A stretch of 64,000 nucleotides of DNA from Rhytidiadelphus loreus (GCA_947034895.1 OX344764.1:49085348-49149347), one strand, 5' to 3'; positions 36,790 through 49,275 are shown, numbered from the stretch's first letter. The notes: a model not told the origin generated them from the letters alone. Made by a program: numbers and translations.

Positions 36790-37720
36790 CAACAAAACAT
36801 ATGCCAATAATCCACACCAAAGTGTTGAGATGATCCATAGCTTGGCCCAAAACAAAGCATCATTGATTCTATGTGAGGTCATGAGTAGCTATAGTACTTG
36901 TTAGAAATCCCATTGCCCCTTCTCTCTCATTGACAATCAACTCTCCATGAATTTGAGGATGGGAATCCCCAACTAAGCTAGGCCCCATGTTCAAAATACA
37001 AAAGACTTTGGATATGTTACAAATGTAGGCAATGCACTTCAAGGTACCCCCACTATGTTGACTTAGGCAAATGGGAATTCACTAGCTTTAGAAACATCCA
37101 AGGAAACTTACGTCCTCTGGATTAAATGACTTTAGAAAGTGTTGTCATAAGTATATGAGATGGAGTTAAGTTTATTCAAAACCAACAAGATTGATGTGCA
37201 TAATAGTCTAATGTTGCAGCATCCATGAAGGTTAGAAAACCAAGAAGTTGGCTAATGTATTGCCTATCCTCTACAACCTTTTGCCATATTTCATCCAATA
37301 GAGGCACATTTTCAAAAATGTACCATGTCGGGGTAGATTGGTGTATAAACCACTATTGTGTGAGGTGCATCAAGTCCGCAAGGAGACTAGACCAAGGGTC
37401 ATCAAACCCCCGTCCTACTCCAACACGTGAATGACCTTGGCAATGCCATCTAACAATAATTAAATCAACATGAACCAACTTCCTCAAATCCTTATCACTT
37501 ATGAGAGTGACATCTTGAGGAAGTTGATCAAAACAACCGTGAATGGCGAAAGGGGGTAATTGCTCAAGATATAAAGCCAATAAGGCCTTTAGAGGTGATC
37601 ACTAGAATAAAATGCGACTAAGTGTCCTATATAACTATCCTATGACTGTTGCTCTTTCCATTTGCACCAAATTCTTACGCCACTATTTGACATCACTACT
37701 TTACATCATTAAAACAATGT
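36790..37720 (-). pseudogene. Cytosine-5 DNA methyltransferase relic, retroelement type
   Basis: Minus-strand conceptual translation shows, in order: LPPFAIHGCFDQLPQDVTL, a degraded motif IV (VDLIIVRWHCQGHS where enzymes have PCQ), GRGFDDPWSSLLADLM, motif VI (WYIFENVPLLDE), the motif VIII-like FMDAATLDYYAH, and the C-terminal NEREGAMGF and LGQAMD. This order is that of C5-cytosine methyltransferases, and the wording is closest to my memory of methyltransferases carried by plant retroelements. In-frame stops include TAG at 37353-37355 and a TGA after CWF. The frame is also shifted between the ENV region and the C-terminal part. The catalytic loop change and stops make it non-functional. A CACTA foldback abuts its 3' end. 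Confidence 0.7.
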
Positions 37721-37968
37721 TTAATTGCAAAATAGTTGTAGAATGAAGTTGATACATTGTTTTCGTTGCAAAGCAGTTATAGAATGAAGTGTAGGATTAT
37801 AAGAATTGGAACAAAGTTCAAATTTAAAATGAATGTGAGTTCTTCTCCATCCAAAATTCATCATAGTTGTCTATGTGGACTAATCCACACTCTATGATAT
37901 CCACCATGTTGATTTGTAGTCACAAAAAACAACTAGAAAATAAGTAGGAAACAATTGCAATTGTTTCT

Positions 37969-38034
37969 TAGTTGTTTTCTAGTTGTTTTCTAGTTGTTTT
38001 CTAGTTGTTTTCTAGTTGTTTTCTAGTTGTTTTC
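37969..38034. repeat. 11-bp tandem repeat
   Basis: About six units of tagttgttttc in a row. Low complexity. Confidence 0.9.
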
Positions 38035-38224
38035 AAATCATTTTCCAATTGTCTTATATCAAATGTCCCATATCAATTGTCAACGGTGCCATTAGGTTGG
38101 ACATATAAGACTTGTAAGTAGTTGTATCTTTATGTAATGAATTTTGTTAATAGAATTCTAAGATTTCTATAATGTGTAGATTTTTGTAGTTTGTAGATTT
38201 TGAAATCTACAAATTCTACAAATA

Positions 38225-38385
38225 AAAAACAAGTCGCAAATGAGCCACAAAAAAGTTGCACATAAGTCATAGATAAGTTGCAAATGAGTCACAGACAAGT
38301 TGCAATAAAGTCGTAATGAAATAACAATGAAGTCAAAAACAAGTCATACATTAGTACAAATGAATCGCCGATAAGTTGTACAGCT
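38225..38385. repeat. Degenerate tandem repeat
   Basis: Loose units of the form aagttgcaaatgagtcaca, about 20 bp each, across the interval. Strongly diverged. Confidence 0.5.
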
Positions 38386-38389
38386 CACC

Positions 38390-39020
38390 GATTGAGTGAC
38401 CAACCTCATGTGGCAGCAAATACTAAATAAACAACCATGTCATAAAGCGCATCAATGAATTTTGAAGTAAGCTGTCGAATGAAAAACAATATTCTTTTGC
38501 CTAGCAACTACAATACGACTAAAAACTTGTCCTTAGCAACTAGATGCCTCTAGATTATCACAAGTTGCAAATGTCCAATGCAATTAAAAACCGATTGCTC
38601 TTTGTAGTTGCAAAACCCTTCATTTTCTTCTAGTGGATCTCATACTATTTGGTTGGTCTCAAATTCAATATCCACATAAATCTACCGCCAAACTTTGGGC
38701 CTAACCTCCAATGGTGTTGCTAAACTACTTGCAAATAGCTCCATAAGGGTGGGATGCCAATGGATAGGTTGAGTAAAGGTGGATAAAGATGAAAGAATGG
38801 GTGCTTCTACAAAGTCCAACTTTGACTGTATACTCTAAGGGGAAAATGAATCTTTGGTATGTCATGGAGGATTCTCTAATGATGAAGAATCATGGTCTTC
38901 TACTATATTGTTCATAAAAGCAAATGTCTCTTCCAATAGAACTTTTGCACAAGACAAATCTATTATTAAGGCACTACAACCAAACATAGTCTCTATTAAC
39001 ATAGTTATGGTAGCTATTGC
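38390..39020 (-). pseudogene. Degraded coding region, unknown protein
   Basis: The minus strand is open in long pieces with about six in-frame stops (for example ALIIDLSCAKVLLEETFAFM near 38930 and ASSLATPLEVRPKVWR near 38720). It lies upstream of the methyltransferase relic on the same strand and may be the N-terminal part of the same retroelement protein. Removing the CACTA element at 39021 with one TGC joins it in frame to sequence beyond 39193. Confidence 0.45.
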
Positions 39021-39192
39021 CACTACTAGAAAACGCTGAAATTTCAACACAACTCTGTTGATTCGGTCGCGTTGTTCCGGTCACTGTACAACCAAACTCT
39101 ATTGAAATCAATAGAGTTTGGTTGTACAGTGACCGGAACAACGCGACCGAATCAACAGAGTTGTGTTGAAATTTCAGCGTTTTCTAATAGTG
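39021..39192. mobile_element. CACTA-type foldback MITE, near-perfect palindrome
   Basis: Starts CACTACTAGAAAACGCTG and ends CAGCGTTTTCTAATAGTG; the two 84-bp arms are almost identical with about 4 bases between them. Flanked by TGC on both sides (39018-39020 and 39193-39195), the 3-bp duplication of En/Spm (CACTA) elements. Confidence 0.93.
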
Positions 39193-40603
39193 TGCAAATG
39201 CTACAGGAATCATTTGTTTTCTCATGTCATCTACAAATCAACTTAGTGTGATTCACTCCTCCTCAATACACTATCAAAAAACCATGACCAAATCAACAAA
39301 AAATCAATTGATTTCTATTGTTTGGAGCACTATAATGACTGATTTTACTAATTTTTGAGCTTTATGTGAAATTCAACAAAATGACACCTATTTTTTGTTG
39401 ATTTGAAAAGTCCTTGAGGCATTATTTCAAGCCATTTTCTACTTTTAGGCAAGTTCTTCCAAGTGCAATATTTGTTGAATAAGATTCTTGTGAAATTTTT
39501 ACCAAAAGTGTGTTTCACTACTAGTTCAATGCCTTAATGTTTTAAACTCCATGATTGAAATTCTATGCACAATAAAAAAAATTCCAACTTAATCATTCAC
39601 AGTTCAGTGATTTTAAAACTCAATCTCCAATTTCATTACTTGGGACTTATGATTTTCTTTTTTTTTGATTTTGCAATTTTATATACAAAAAATCCAAAAA
39701 AAAATGTGAAACCCAAATAGGTATGTAATATGTCGATATAGTATTTGATTGTATTTAGAGTGTTTTTATGCAAGTAGAACCAAATCCCGTTTATGAATAT
39801 GGTAGAAACTACAAATTAATATAAATTATAAATATTAAGTAGAAATGTCCAAAATGGCCTAAATCTACCACTATGTAACAAAACCAAGCCATATTGGTCC
39901 ATGAGAACCTTGATAAGAACCCTAAGCAAAGTTCCAAATATAGATTTTAGTTTCCCAATCGAATTCCAAGTTTAGTAGAAATCTCAATTATGAGCTAGTC
40001 TATTAGGGAGTTTGGATTTAAGAAAAATTAGGGTTCCAAGCCCTCTCTTTCTCAACTCTTCTAACTTTGGGTGTGCATGTGTGTTTTGAGAGTAATTTTG
40101 TGTTTCATGGCGTTTTAAGCATAAATGGTGAGAGATTAGGAAAAGAAAACATAGAAGACAATTAATTAGTAGGTCCACCTTTTGGGGGGTGAAAATGAGT
40201 GAAGAAAAATTGATTGATTTAGATTAGATGGAAATTGGATTGGATGATGGAAGAGAATTAGAGTTTTTGGAAATTGGAAGGAGACTACCAATTTTGGTGA
40301 ATTCTATCAAAAGAACAAGTCAAATTAAGCTGAATTTATAGGAGGAGTTGGATCTTCAAGTTAGTTTTCTGAAAAGCTAAGGCTATGTTGAATTTGGAGC
40401 ACTAACAAAGATGGGACAACCAATTTTGTACAAGGAGGTCAGTTGTTGCCTTCAAATGGTAATACCAACTTTGGTGAGTGATATTAGGAGAACAAAAAGA
40501 TAGATTGAACTGAATTCTTGAGAGGAATTGGATCTTCAATCTAGCTCCTATAGAAACCAAGTTCACCCTATTTGAAACAAGGATGAGGCAATGGTGGCCA
40601 GTT
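39193..40603. other. Intergenic, no gene seen
   Basis: AT-rich. A possible lone CACTA terminus (cactatcaaaaaacc) occurs at 39270 without a visible partner. No coding motifs. Confidence 0.5.
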
Positions 40604-41104
40604 CTTAGGGGAGTCACTTAGAGTGTCCATTAGAAACCACGTGCGAACAAAACTTTGGACCCCCTATATATACTTTTTGAATTTTAAATAAAACAAAATA
40701 AGAAAATTATGAATAGATTTTCCTACTTTGAAGGTTTATGTTTTGAATTATTGATCTTTTAATTTGTTAATAATAATTAGTTACAAATTTTTGAAGTAAG
40801 AAGATACACTGTAGAACTGAAAAATAACTTTCACACCCCTATATTATATAAGAAAAAATTGTCTAAAAAATGAACAAAATAATTCTAAAAATAATTCTCT
40901 ATTGAAAGCTCATTTTGAGTTGAATATTGATTCAATGGTCATCTAAATGTGTTCTCTATAATTATTTGAGTTGGAAATTTTGGCAATAGAAATTTGTAGT
41001 AATTATTAACCAATGTTCAAAATTTTAGGTTGAAATTATAATTTGTTAGAAACCACTTGTTTGCATGTGGTTTGTTGTAGTAGAACCAAGTGCACCTCCT
41101 AAAG
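40604..41104 (+). mobile_element. 8-bp-duplication element, copy B (hAT-like MITE)
   Basis: Same family and orientation as 24902-25396 (agaaaccacgtgcgaacaaa near 40630). Flanked by GGCCAGTT (40596-40603) and GGCAAGTT (41105-41112), an 8-bp duplication with one mismatch. The extreme ends have diverged to CTTAGGGG. Confidence 0.85.
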
Positions 41105-41112
41105 GCAAGTTT

Positions 41113-41830
41113 TGTAGAAAGTAGTTAGTTGCCCTTGGGTAGTGATTAGTTATTGGTTCTTTTGTTTCCAATTTTTCATTCTTGTTGATGCCATTTTAAA
41201 ATGTAATGATAATTACACTATGTTTGTGCCTTGCCATGGTTGAGTGAAGGTCCCAAAGGTTATGCATGGAATTTTCTTTGTGGAATGGAAAGATCTAATA
41301 GATGCATGAATGTAGAGTCTAATTTTTTTAGGATTTTAGGGCAAGTGCGGATCGCCCAAATCCAATTAAATTAAGGTTAGCTAAATTAGATGATGACAAA
41401 TAAAGTACCACTTGTTGGCTTGAAAGGAGGTGTCTTAGTGTTGAATTTAGAAAACTAAGTGGGAAATGCAAATTTGAAAATCATGCATGTGGGAAATGGA
41501 GTGCTCAGGGTGATTGATGTTGTGTTGTAATTCTTGGTTAGGATCTAATTTAGGCTATTCTGTGCCCCAAATTTCACATTTGAGTGAGATTTTGGCATAC
41601 GAAGTTGTCATAATTCACTTTAGTACTTGATTGGATGATGGTGGGTTGTAAAGAGGTATAATTTGGTGACGTAAGATGGGCTGATCCTTTTTCACTTAGA
41701 ATAAATTCACTAAAAATTACCAAAAAAACTTATAGGAGTCCATTGCTTGAAGGTGTTTAGTTCATACACTTCCCATCAGTCCAACTCTAGGGGGTCTTTT
41801 TGCCTAATGATGAAAACATCTCATATTAAA
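41113..41830. other. Intergenic, no gene seen
   Basis: AT-rich, without recognisable features. Confidence 0.5.
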
Positions 41831-41838
41831 ATTAAGAT

Positions 41839-42867
41839 TAGTGGTGCTATTTTATGAGCGTGCGAGCAAGAGCCTATGAGTGTTGAGCAGGGATTATGTG
41901 AGCATTGAGCTTAGAAATTTGAGGAAGCACAAGAAAACTTAATAATATTTTTAATGATAGATTTCATTTAAATTTTTTGGCCAACGTTTACTATTTTTAG
42001 AAAAATTTAGTACCTATTATTGTGGACCTATTACCGTGGTTATGTAGAATTCAGATGAAAATTATAATTTTCACTGTTGTCTAAAATATTAGAAGTATGC
42101 ATTATGAAAATGATGAACTTAATTGATGTGAAAGATGATTGGAGATGGAAATAAATTTGTATAGAATATTGGTTGATCATTGTCTTATAGTAATGAGTCC
42201 TCTTAAGGTCAATGGAAGGTAACTACACTTCTATTTTGATGTGTCAATAATTGGATTGTTAAGATTTTGGAAGAAAATATTTGGTTGACAAGGATTATTT
42301 TTGTAAAGAATGAGCTCAGTTACACCAAATTGTTGATTAGTTGATCATTATTTTCTTATGGGACCTCCGGGGGTTCAACTCTTCTATTTTTGATTAGATG
42401 GTCATTTAGTTGATCAATTCCCTTTTGTTTCTTGGGACCCCTCGGTGCCAAGGGGAGACTCCTTGTAGTGGGAATTTAAAAAAAAAATCCATTTCTTTTT
42501 TCCCTTGCAAAAGGTCTCCTTTTGACGCCAAGAAGTCCCAAGAAACAAGAGGGTAGTCATCATAATCTCAATGGAACAACCTCAATTGATTTCAAACAAA
42601 TCTTAATTAATAACCGATTTTTCTTCTTCTTAAAATCTAGCAAAGTCCAATAAGCAGCACATCAAGGTTGTTCAAGGGACCACAATAATATATTCGCAAT
42701 AATAGGTTCACGGTAACATGCTCATAGTAATAGTTACTAAAATTTATCAAAAATAATAAATTTTGACCAAAATTTGTAGATGGAATCTCTAAAAAACTAT
42801 ATGCTCATAGGCTCACAAGTTCACAAGCTTACGGTCACACGCTCACAAAATAGCAACCCACCCTAGG
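41839..42867. mobile_element. One-kilobase foldback element with 8-bp target duplication
   Basis: Flanked by ATTAAGAT on both sides (41831-41838 and 42868-42875). The ends are inverted (tgctattttatgagcgtg and, other strand, tgctattttgtgagcgtg). The two halves are self-complementary along most of their length, meeting near 42480 where tttgtttcttgggac and gtcccaagaaacaag face each other. No coding. hAT-like by target duplication length. Confidence 0.8.
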
Positions 42868-42884
42868 ATTAAGATTACACTAGG

Positions 42885-43215
42885 AACTCAACCATGGTTG
42901 CTATTATGTGAGCCTAGGATTTTGAGCCTATGAGCATAGAAGCCTAGGCTCCTATGTTACATACACCTTCTATAGTTATGAGATGTTTATATTATAGGTG
43001 TCCATGTTGTAGGTACCTATATTATAAGCACCTTCTATGGTTATAGGATATTTGTATTATATGTATCTATGTTATAGGCACCCATATTAAAGGTGTTTAT
43101 GTTGTAGGTACCTATAAGCACCTTCAATGATTATAGGATGTTTATATTATATGTATCTATATTATAAGCACCTTCCATAGTTATAGGATATATATATTAT
43201 AGGTGTCTATTTCAC
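42885..43215. repeat. Partial copy of the foldback terminus, then degenerate tandem repeats
   Basis: At 42892-42945 gttgctattatgtgagcc and gagcctatgagcata repeat the terminus of the neighbouring foldback. From about 42960 loose units of the type tataggtgtctatgttataagcacc follow in shortened and varied form. Confidence 0.55.
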
Positions 43216-43393
43216 TAAAAACTAGCATAGCTTTTTTATGTTAATAAGATATTCCAACAAGTTTCAAGACATTCTAATAGCCCAAAGTACTTGAACTGGT
43301 AAGATTCTTTCAAGACTAGTGAATTTAAAGATTGTTAGGAATTTAAAGTTGATTGGCATTTCGGGAGCATACAAAATCGGAATGAGGCTAAAG

Positions 43394-43678
43394 CATTACA
43401 TGTGTTTTGGCTACTGTGGAGGGTTGTGAGTTCCCAACTCAAAACCTACTTGAAACCCGCCAAAACCCGCCTGTGTTGACCTAGCCAAGTGACTGCCAGG
43501 TCAGTTTTTTCAAAAAAAATAAAAAATAAAAAAACTTTGTTTTTCATTTTAAGGACTTAAATTTTTTTTTTTAAATAAAAAAATAAAAATCTGACACTGG
43601 AGTTCGAGAAGACCGGGGAGAACGGAGCTGGGAACAGGCCCGAAACGGCCCTTCAACCCCCCCCCAATCTCATCTAAG
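43394..43678 (-). mobile_element. CATTAGATG-type MITE, copy 2
   Basis: Inverted relative of 27234-27517: shared ttaaaatgaaaaa..aaagtt core and G/C-rich end (ggaacaggcccgaaacggcc). Ends are CATTACATGTGTTTTGG and, inverted, CCTTAGATGAGATTGG. Confidence 0.65.
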
Positions 43679-43735
43679 GTTAGGTTTTTTCTTACTTCTT
43701 CATATTTACTACAAAGCCTAGGCTAGTTATTTTTC

Positions 43736-44299
43736 CTCAGGGGGTGCACTTAGTTCTACTATAACAAACCACGTGCGAACAAGTGGTTTCTAATAAACTA
43801 TAATTTCAACCTAAAATTTTGAATATTGTTTAATAATGACTATAGATTTCTATTGCCAAAATTTCCGACTCAAATAAAATATGAAATGATTTTTAGAAGA
43901 GGTTGAAAATGAACTAAAATGGCATGTTTTTCAACTCAAATAATTACAGAGGACACATTTAGATGACAATTGAGTCAATATTCAACTCAAAATGAGCTTT
44001 CAATAATAAATTGTTTTTAGGAATTTTTTGTTCATTTTTTAGACAATTTTTTCTTATATAATATAGGGGTGTGAAAGTTATTTTTCAGTTCTACAGTGTA
44101 TCTTTTTGCTTCAATTTTTTTTAACTAATTATTATTAACAACTAAAAATATCAATAATTCAAAACATAAACTTTCAAAGTAGGAAAATCTATTCATATTT
44201 TTTTAATTTTGTTTTATTTAAAATTCAAAAATTATATAGGGGGTCCAAAGTTTTGTTCGCACGTGGTTTCTAATGGACACTCTAAATGACCCCCCCGAG
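43736..44299 (-). mobile_element. 8-bp-duplication element, copy C (longest, hAT-like)
   Basis: Reverse orientation relative to copies A and B. Perfect 8-bp duplication TATTTTTC (43728-43735 and 44300-44307). Both ends carry AAACCACGTGCGAACAA in inverted arrangement, so this copy shows the full imperfect terminal inverted repeat (about 45 bp). Non-coding. Confidence 0.92.
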
Positions 44300-44307
44300 T
44301 ATTTTTC

Positions 44308-45408
44308 ATAGAAAAGTCAAACTCCCCAAATTCCCCTTTTGAAGTTAAGCTGAGTTTTGATGAGATTTTAAAGATGAAAAACAAGATGGGGGATTCCTTT
44401 CAACAAAAGAATAATCTTCTGCAGCCAATGGTACAATCTGTTTGTGATTTGGAGTCTTTTTCTAAAAATTAAAGTTTTGGTGTAGTATAGAAAGTAAAAA
44501 GTAAAAAATTAGGATGAAATTCTTAAATGATAAGCTTACCACTTGACAATGAAAAGAAGTGATTGCCCTTGGAAGAATAACTTGCCCTTGGATTGCCCTT
44601 AAAAGGTCACTCATTCTCTTCTCAAAACTTCCCTTGTTTATGTTTTGTACCCGTTGAATTCATTTTGTTGGATTTTTGCAATTTTTTAGCTAAATTATTT
44701 GAACGACTATTTTTAAGAGTTTTTATGCTCCATTGTTGTTGTTTTTCAAGCATTTTGGAGGTTATTAAGGTCCCTTCAAAGTTTGTTCTATTTTTACTTA
44801 TATTCATTGGTCTTTGCACTAACTTATTGTATTTGAGTTGTTTTTGTAGAATTTGTATCAATTTTAAAGTTAGTCCCCTCTATACCTTGGTGATGCCGCT
44901 TAAAGCCGTTAGAGGTCTTTAGTGTGTTGTAAGAGAGTTTTTGTCTACTAACTTGGTTGTATTAATTGATTGTTTTGTACTAACTTTGTTGTATATGTGA
45001 TTGTGTATTAACATGTTTGTACTTTGGTTGTTTTACTTATTCACTTGTTGATAATATTTTCTTGTTTTCTAGAACCACGGTGAAGCTTTGACTTTTCTTT
45101 ACATAGAGATCCTTAAGTTTTTGTCAAAATTCCAAAGTCATGGCAAAGCTTTGGCTTCTCAAGGCCCTAGCAATTGTATTAATGTTTTAGACGGTGAAGC
45201 TTTGAACCTCTTGTGTCAAGTTAGCCATACATAGCCTAAAGTTTAGTATCCAAAATTAGTGTCTCCAAGTGTCAAATTAGCCTCCAAAACTAATGAAGAT
45301 TTATGTATTAACCTTCCCAAAATTAGTGTTTAAATTTTCCAAATTAGTCCCCAAAAGTAATCATAAATGGATTGAGTTGAACCAAAGATTGAATGAGGCA
45401 AACCATCA
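44308..45408. other. Intergenic, no gene supported
   Basis: Contains a 109-codon frame (44593-44922, plus strand) that is hydrophobic and T-rich and looks like a composition artefact. The phrases ggtgaagctttgac and ggcaaagctttggc recur near 45080-45200. Confidence 0.45.
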
Positions 45409-48129
45409 CACTACAAGAAGAATTCTGTCCAAAATGACAAAAATATGACAGGATGTTGTCAAATGCTTAGTCAATTAGGACTTGTTGATTTACAAGTGTA
45501 TTTGATGGAATTCTGTCATTTTCTTGTCACTTTTGATAAGCTGCTGTGAATGTAGTACCTTGTTTTTGACACTCAGTGATGACAAGCTGCTATGAAATGT
45601 GAATGTACTACCTCGTTTTTGACAGTCAGTCATTACATTTTATGCGCTTCTGCGAGGTTGCCATATAGGATTTCCTTTGTACAATCAGTAATTGCCACCT
45701 GTCCACAATGAATGTATTACTGAAAAATAGAAAACTTATTCAAGAGCTCCAGTTTCTTGACAAGTGGCTCAGTTCCTACATAAATGGATTGAGGTTTATG
45801 CATTCGCCTTTTAGAAGAAGCCAGTTGCTTAGTTCATTTCTTCACGTTTTACACACATGTCCATGATACAGGCAGTTACTGCCTCTTCTGAGGACATTGG
45901 ATATTGTGTGAAAAATTGTCATCTTTTAAATCAGACATGAATTTCAAAGGGATACCACATGTCATTTTTTGATTGGTTGTAAAAACTTAACACAAATTCA
46001 AAAGGGGTACACATGTACTCTTTTTCGTCTTAAAAAACTCAAAGTTTTTTTCACTTGATACACCACCAAGTCCGATTAGGAGTAACTAGATGAAAGATGA
46101 TCGACATAGCTCCTTGTGGCTTTGTAGGACAATGAAGACTAGTGATTCGTTGCACTCATTCATAACACAACTGAGCTCTTGATTTTAGTGATTTTACTAG
46201 ATCTTCAAAGAAGCTTGAAGGCGTGATCGATAGCATCCGAGGCACCACAACCTGTAGTTGGAGTTCAAGCAGCATTAAAAACTAAATTCAAATTACATCC
46301 ATTCATAGCCAGTTAGCCACAGCACAAAATTTTCCTAGATCCTCAGCAATTCAAGCACAAATTGTCAAGGACTAAAGATTGAATATCTACAATGCGTCTC
46401 AAAACAATTAACATATGCTCGTAAAACACTCCACTTGTGATAGTGTTGAAGTTGCTATAATCATTGCATGAGTTTTGTGAGGGCCTCAAGTACTTGGAAG
46501 CACCAAGCCAATAAGAGAATCAGTGGTCTCAAAACAGACTATTCCCGAATTGAAGAAATTTCAATGCTGAAATCTTGAATTCCAGACTCTACAACCCCAT
46601 AACAAACACTACTAGACCTCCTCCCCACCTTCTCCTTGCACTGCATGGCCACGAATTTACCAAAAAGACCTCTTAAGCAGACCAAAATCCAAACCTTTGA
46701 ATCATACCTTCGAATCAAACCGCTCAAAGGGTTTGCCAATCGCACCTCCTACGTTCGATCTCCCACTAGCAATTGCAAGCTATTCAAACTTTAACCTAGC
46801 AATCCACACAAAAATCCTAAAATCCTATTCTTGGCGATTAAATCAAGAGAAGTACCATTCAAGAGAGGAGAAAACCTAATGGAACCTGCACCCTATGACA
46901 AATACTAGGTTCAACAAGACACCGAATTGAGCGAATCAACACTAACACACAAAAACTAACATACCGAAGTAATGAACAGATGTTTGAATCATACCTAAAG
47001 CTCTAGACTTGCACCTCCGATGACGCTCCAGTCTCGCAGAGCAAAGGCAAACCCTCCGAAGTCCAGGTGGAGAAACATTTAGGTGAACTCTCGGTGACTA
47101 AACACAGACAAAGCCGAGCGCAAACACACAAAATATACATCGCCGAAACCCCAGAGCCAAACCCTATCATCGCGGCGGCATCATTCAGCGGTTCGTGTTT
47201 ATTTTACAAACAGCGCTACATCGACGGCTGTGAAAAGCTTGTTATTTTTTTCCAACGTGATTGACGATCCACGTTAAGCGCCAATTGCGGCACCTTGTCA
47301 AATAAGATCAACGGTGCTATGGGTGGTTTTAATTTTTCAGAAAGAGATCAAACGGTTTGAGTTTTTTGGCAACAGGGGGTATTTCAGAACATGGTTGTTT
47401 GTCTTTTTTCGGTACATTGACATTGTGAGAGTCGAATAAATTGTTGCATGCAATAAATGTAGCCCACCAAGCCAAGATATTTTAAAGATATTTTTCTTTT
47501 TCCATTTCTGAATAAATGAACGAAGTAGTCCAGCCTGTAGCCAAAGAAGAACTTAATGTGCTTCAATTTCCAATTTTAGATGAGATTGTCATTAATGTCT
47601 GTTGATCTTGCATCATGAATCTGCTGAAAAGAGTTCTCTGATTTCTCAATCTTTGACAATCTTCTTAGCATTTATGTGGAGAAGCCGAAGTACAAGAAGG
47701 GACAGCAAACCATAATCATGCATGAAATCACTTCATTTCAGAATTTGTTATTACATGACTGTGCTATTTCTTTCCTCAGAATGGGGAAAATATTTACTAC
47801 AAATGGGAAAACGTAATTCACTTCACTAACATATTTGCCCACAATTTAATTCCACTTGAACAACAAGCCTTCTTGTAAGTCTACTTCTTCCTGAATAAAT
47901 GGACCTTGATAGCTACAATGACAAACGTTTGTGCTGAAACGTCGATTGCTGGAATTAACATCAAACTCACTAGAAATTGGTATAAGCGACCTACTTGACT
48001 GAAACTAATAACAAGTTGACACAATAATTTCACTGACAGGAAGTCATTGCACAAGAACGGCCTATTGTCATTTTTTTTTTAAATTGTTAAAATCTTGTCA
48101 TTCTGGACCCATTTCCCTTGTCAGTAGTG
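45409..48129 (-). mobile_element. Non-autonomous CACTA (En/Spm) element, 2.7 kb
   Basis: Left end CACTACAAGAAGAATTCTG, right end CTTGTCAGTAGTG. Beyond the tips both ends share tcc(a)aaaatgacaa-type sequence in inversion. Target duplication TCA on both sides (45406-45408 and 48130-48132). Subterminal repeats such as gacaagctgctatgaa and ttgacactcag occur near 45530-45640. No transposase is visible. GC-richer sequence at 46950-47230 may be a remnant of the promoter and 5' leader, reading leftwards. Confidence 0.85.
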
Positions 48130-48132
48130 TCA

Positions 48133-49275
48133 AAACATCCTTCTTGAGTTCAAGTTGGAACAAATAAAACGAGTGGGAGATATGGATGAATGCATGCCTA
48201 AGAGTGAATTGGAGTCTTAGCTAGTTGTGGATTAGGATATTTAATAATTTAAAAAAAATACCCAGTAGTATATTAAATTCGTTCCTAGGGAGAATTTCAA
48301 ATAGGATAATGAACTAGTTGATCAAATCCTACTAGGTAGCACAACACAAGGACATTGAATAGCAAAACCTTAGACTAGGCTTAATTGCAATTTGCTCTCC
48401 ACTCTTAAAGGCCACAAGGGTAAGAATTGCTCCCATTTGAATTCTTCTTCTTAAATTAAATCTTTCTCTAAGCTTTTCCAATTTCAATCTTCATTCTTTT
48501 TACTTTATTCAAGCTTTCTCCAAATTGGCTTCACAGGACATCTGCAGCATCCAATGGGCTTCCACAACTTCTCCATCCAAATCGGTATTGCAGTGATCAA
48601 CCAGAATTGATCCAATTTGGTCTTTATACCACAGTATACAGCAAGCAAGCTTTGCACTACACAACACCGAATTGGACTTGCAACAACACTCGATTATCCA
48701 AATTGCTCTTAATCTCCAGCCAATTATTACTCAACATTACACTTAGACTTAAAACTACCCAAATTGGTTTTATTGCATGAGCAAATTTATACACCTAATA
48801 GCTCTCAAATCACTCACACAGGGCAATGACCCTCAATTTGGACTCTTCAACTTCCCAATTGGATTGCAATTAGACTTCCAAGCATACTAAACTTTAAACA
48901 ACCAAATAGCTCATACATACAAATTCCATTGCAATGCACTCACATCCTATTTGGACTTACTTGACTGAAAGCATCAAATCATAGCAAAAATATTTCAACT
49001 ACATAAACTATAACTGAAATCCAAATTGGTATAACACATAAGCAAAGTCTCAATCACAAAGAATAACACAAGCACAACCGATTAGGAAAATCACACATTG
49101 CGAAAGATTTGTCACTGTAAGTATATTAAATCCCATATATATACAATTTGATTCCAAATATTTGATTCCTCAACAGATTGTATTACAATTCACATTTATG
49201 TACAATCTGATTTGCCTCAAAACATTCTAAATTTACTTCCAAATTGTTTTAGTCCAAATCACATTCACTACATTA
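48133..49275. other. Intergenic, no gene seen
   Basis: Dispersed ccaaattgg-type phrases recur through 48480-49070, but there is no clear periodic unit and no coding motif. Confidence 0.45.

Noticed and set aside
39270..39300. Another complete CACTA element starting at cactatcaaaaaacc
   Set aside because: No matching inverted end and no target duplication found downstream.
44593..44922. Hydrophobic 109-codon membrane protein
   Set aside because: T-rich composition alone yields Phe/Leu-rich translations; no family match, no conserved context.
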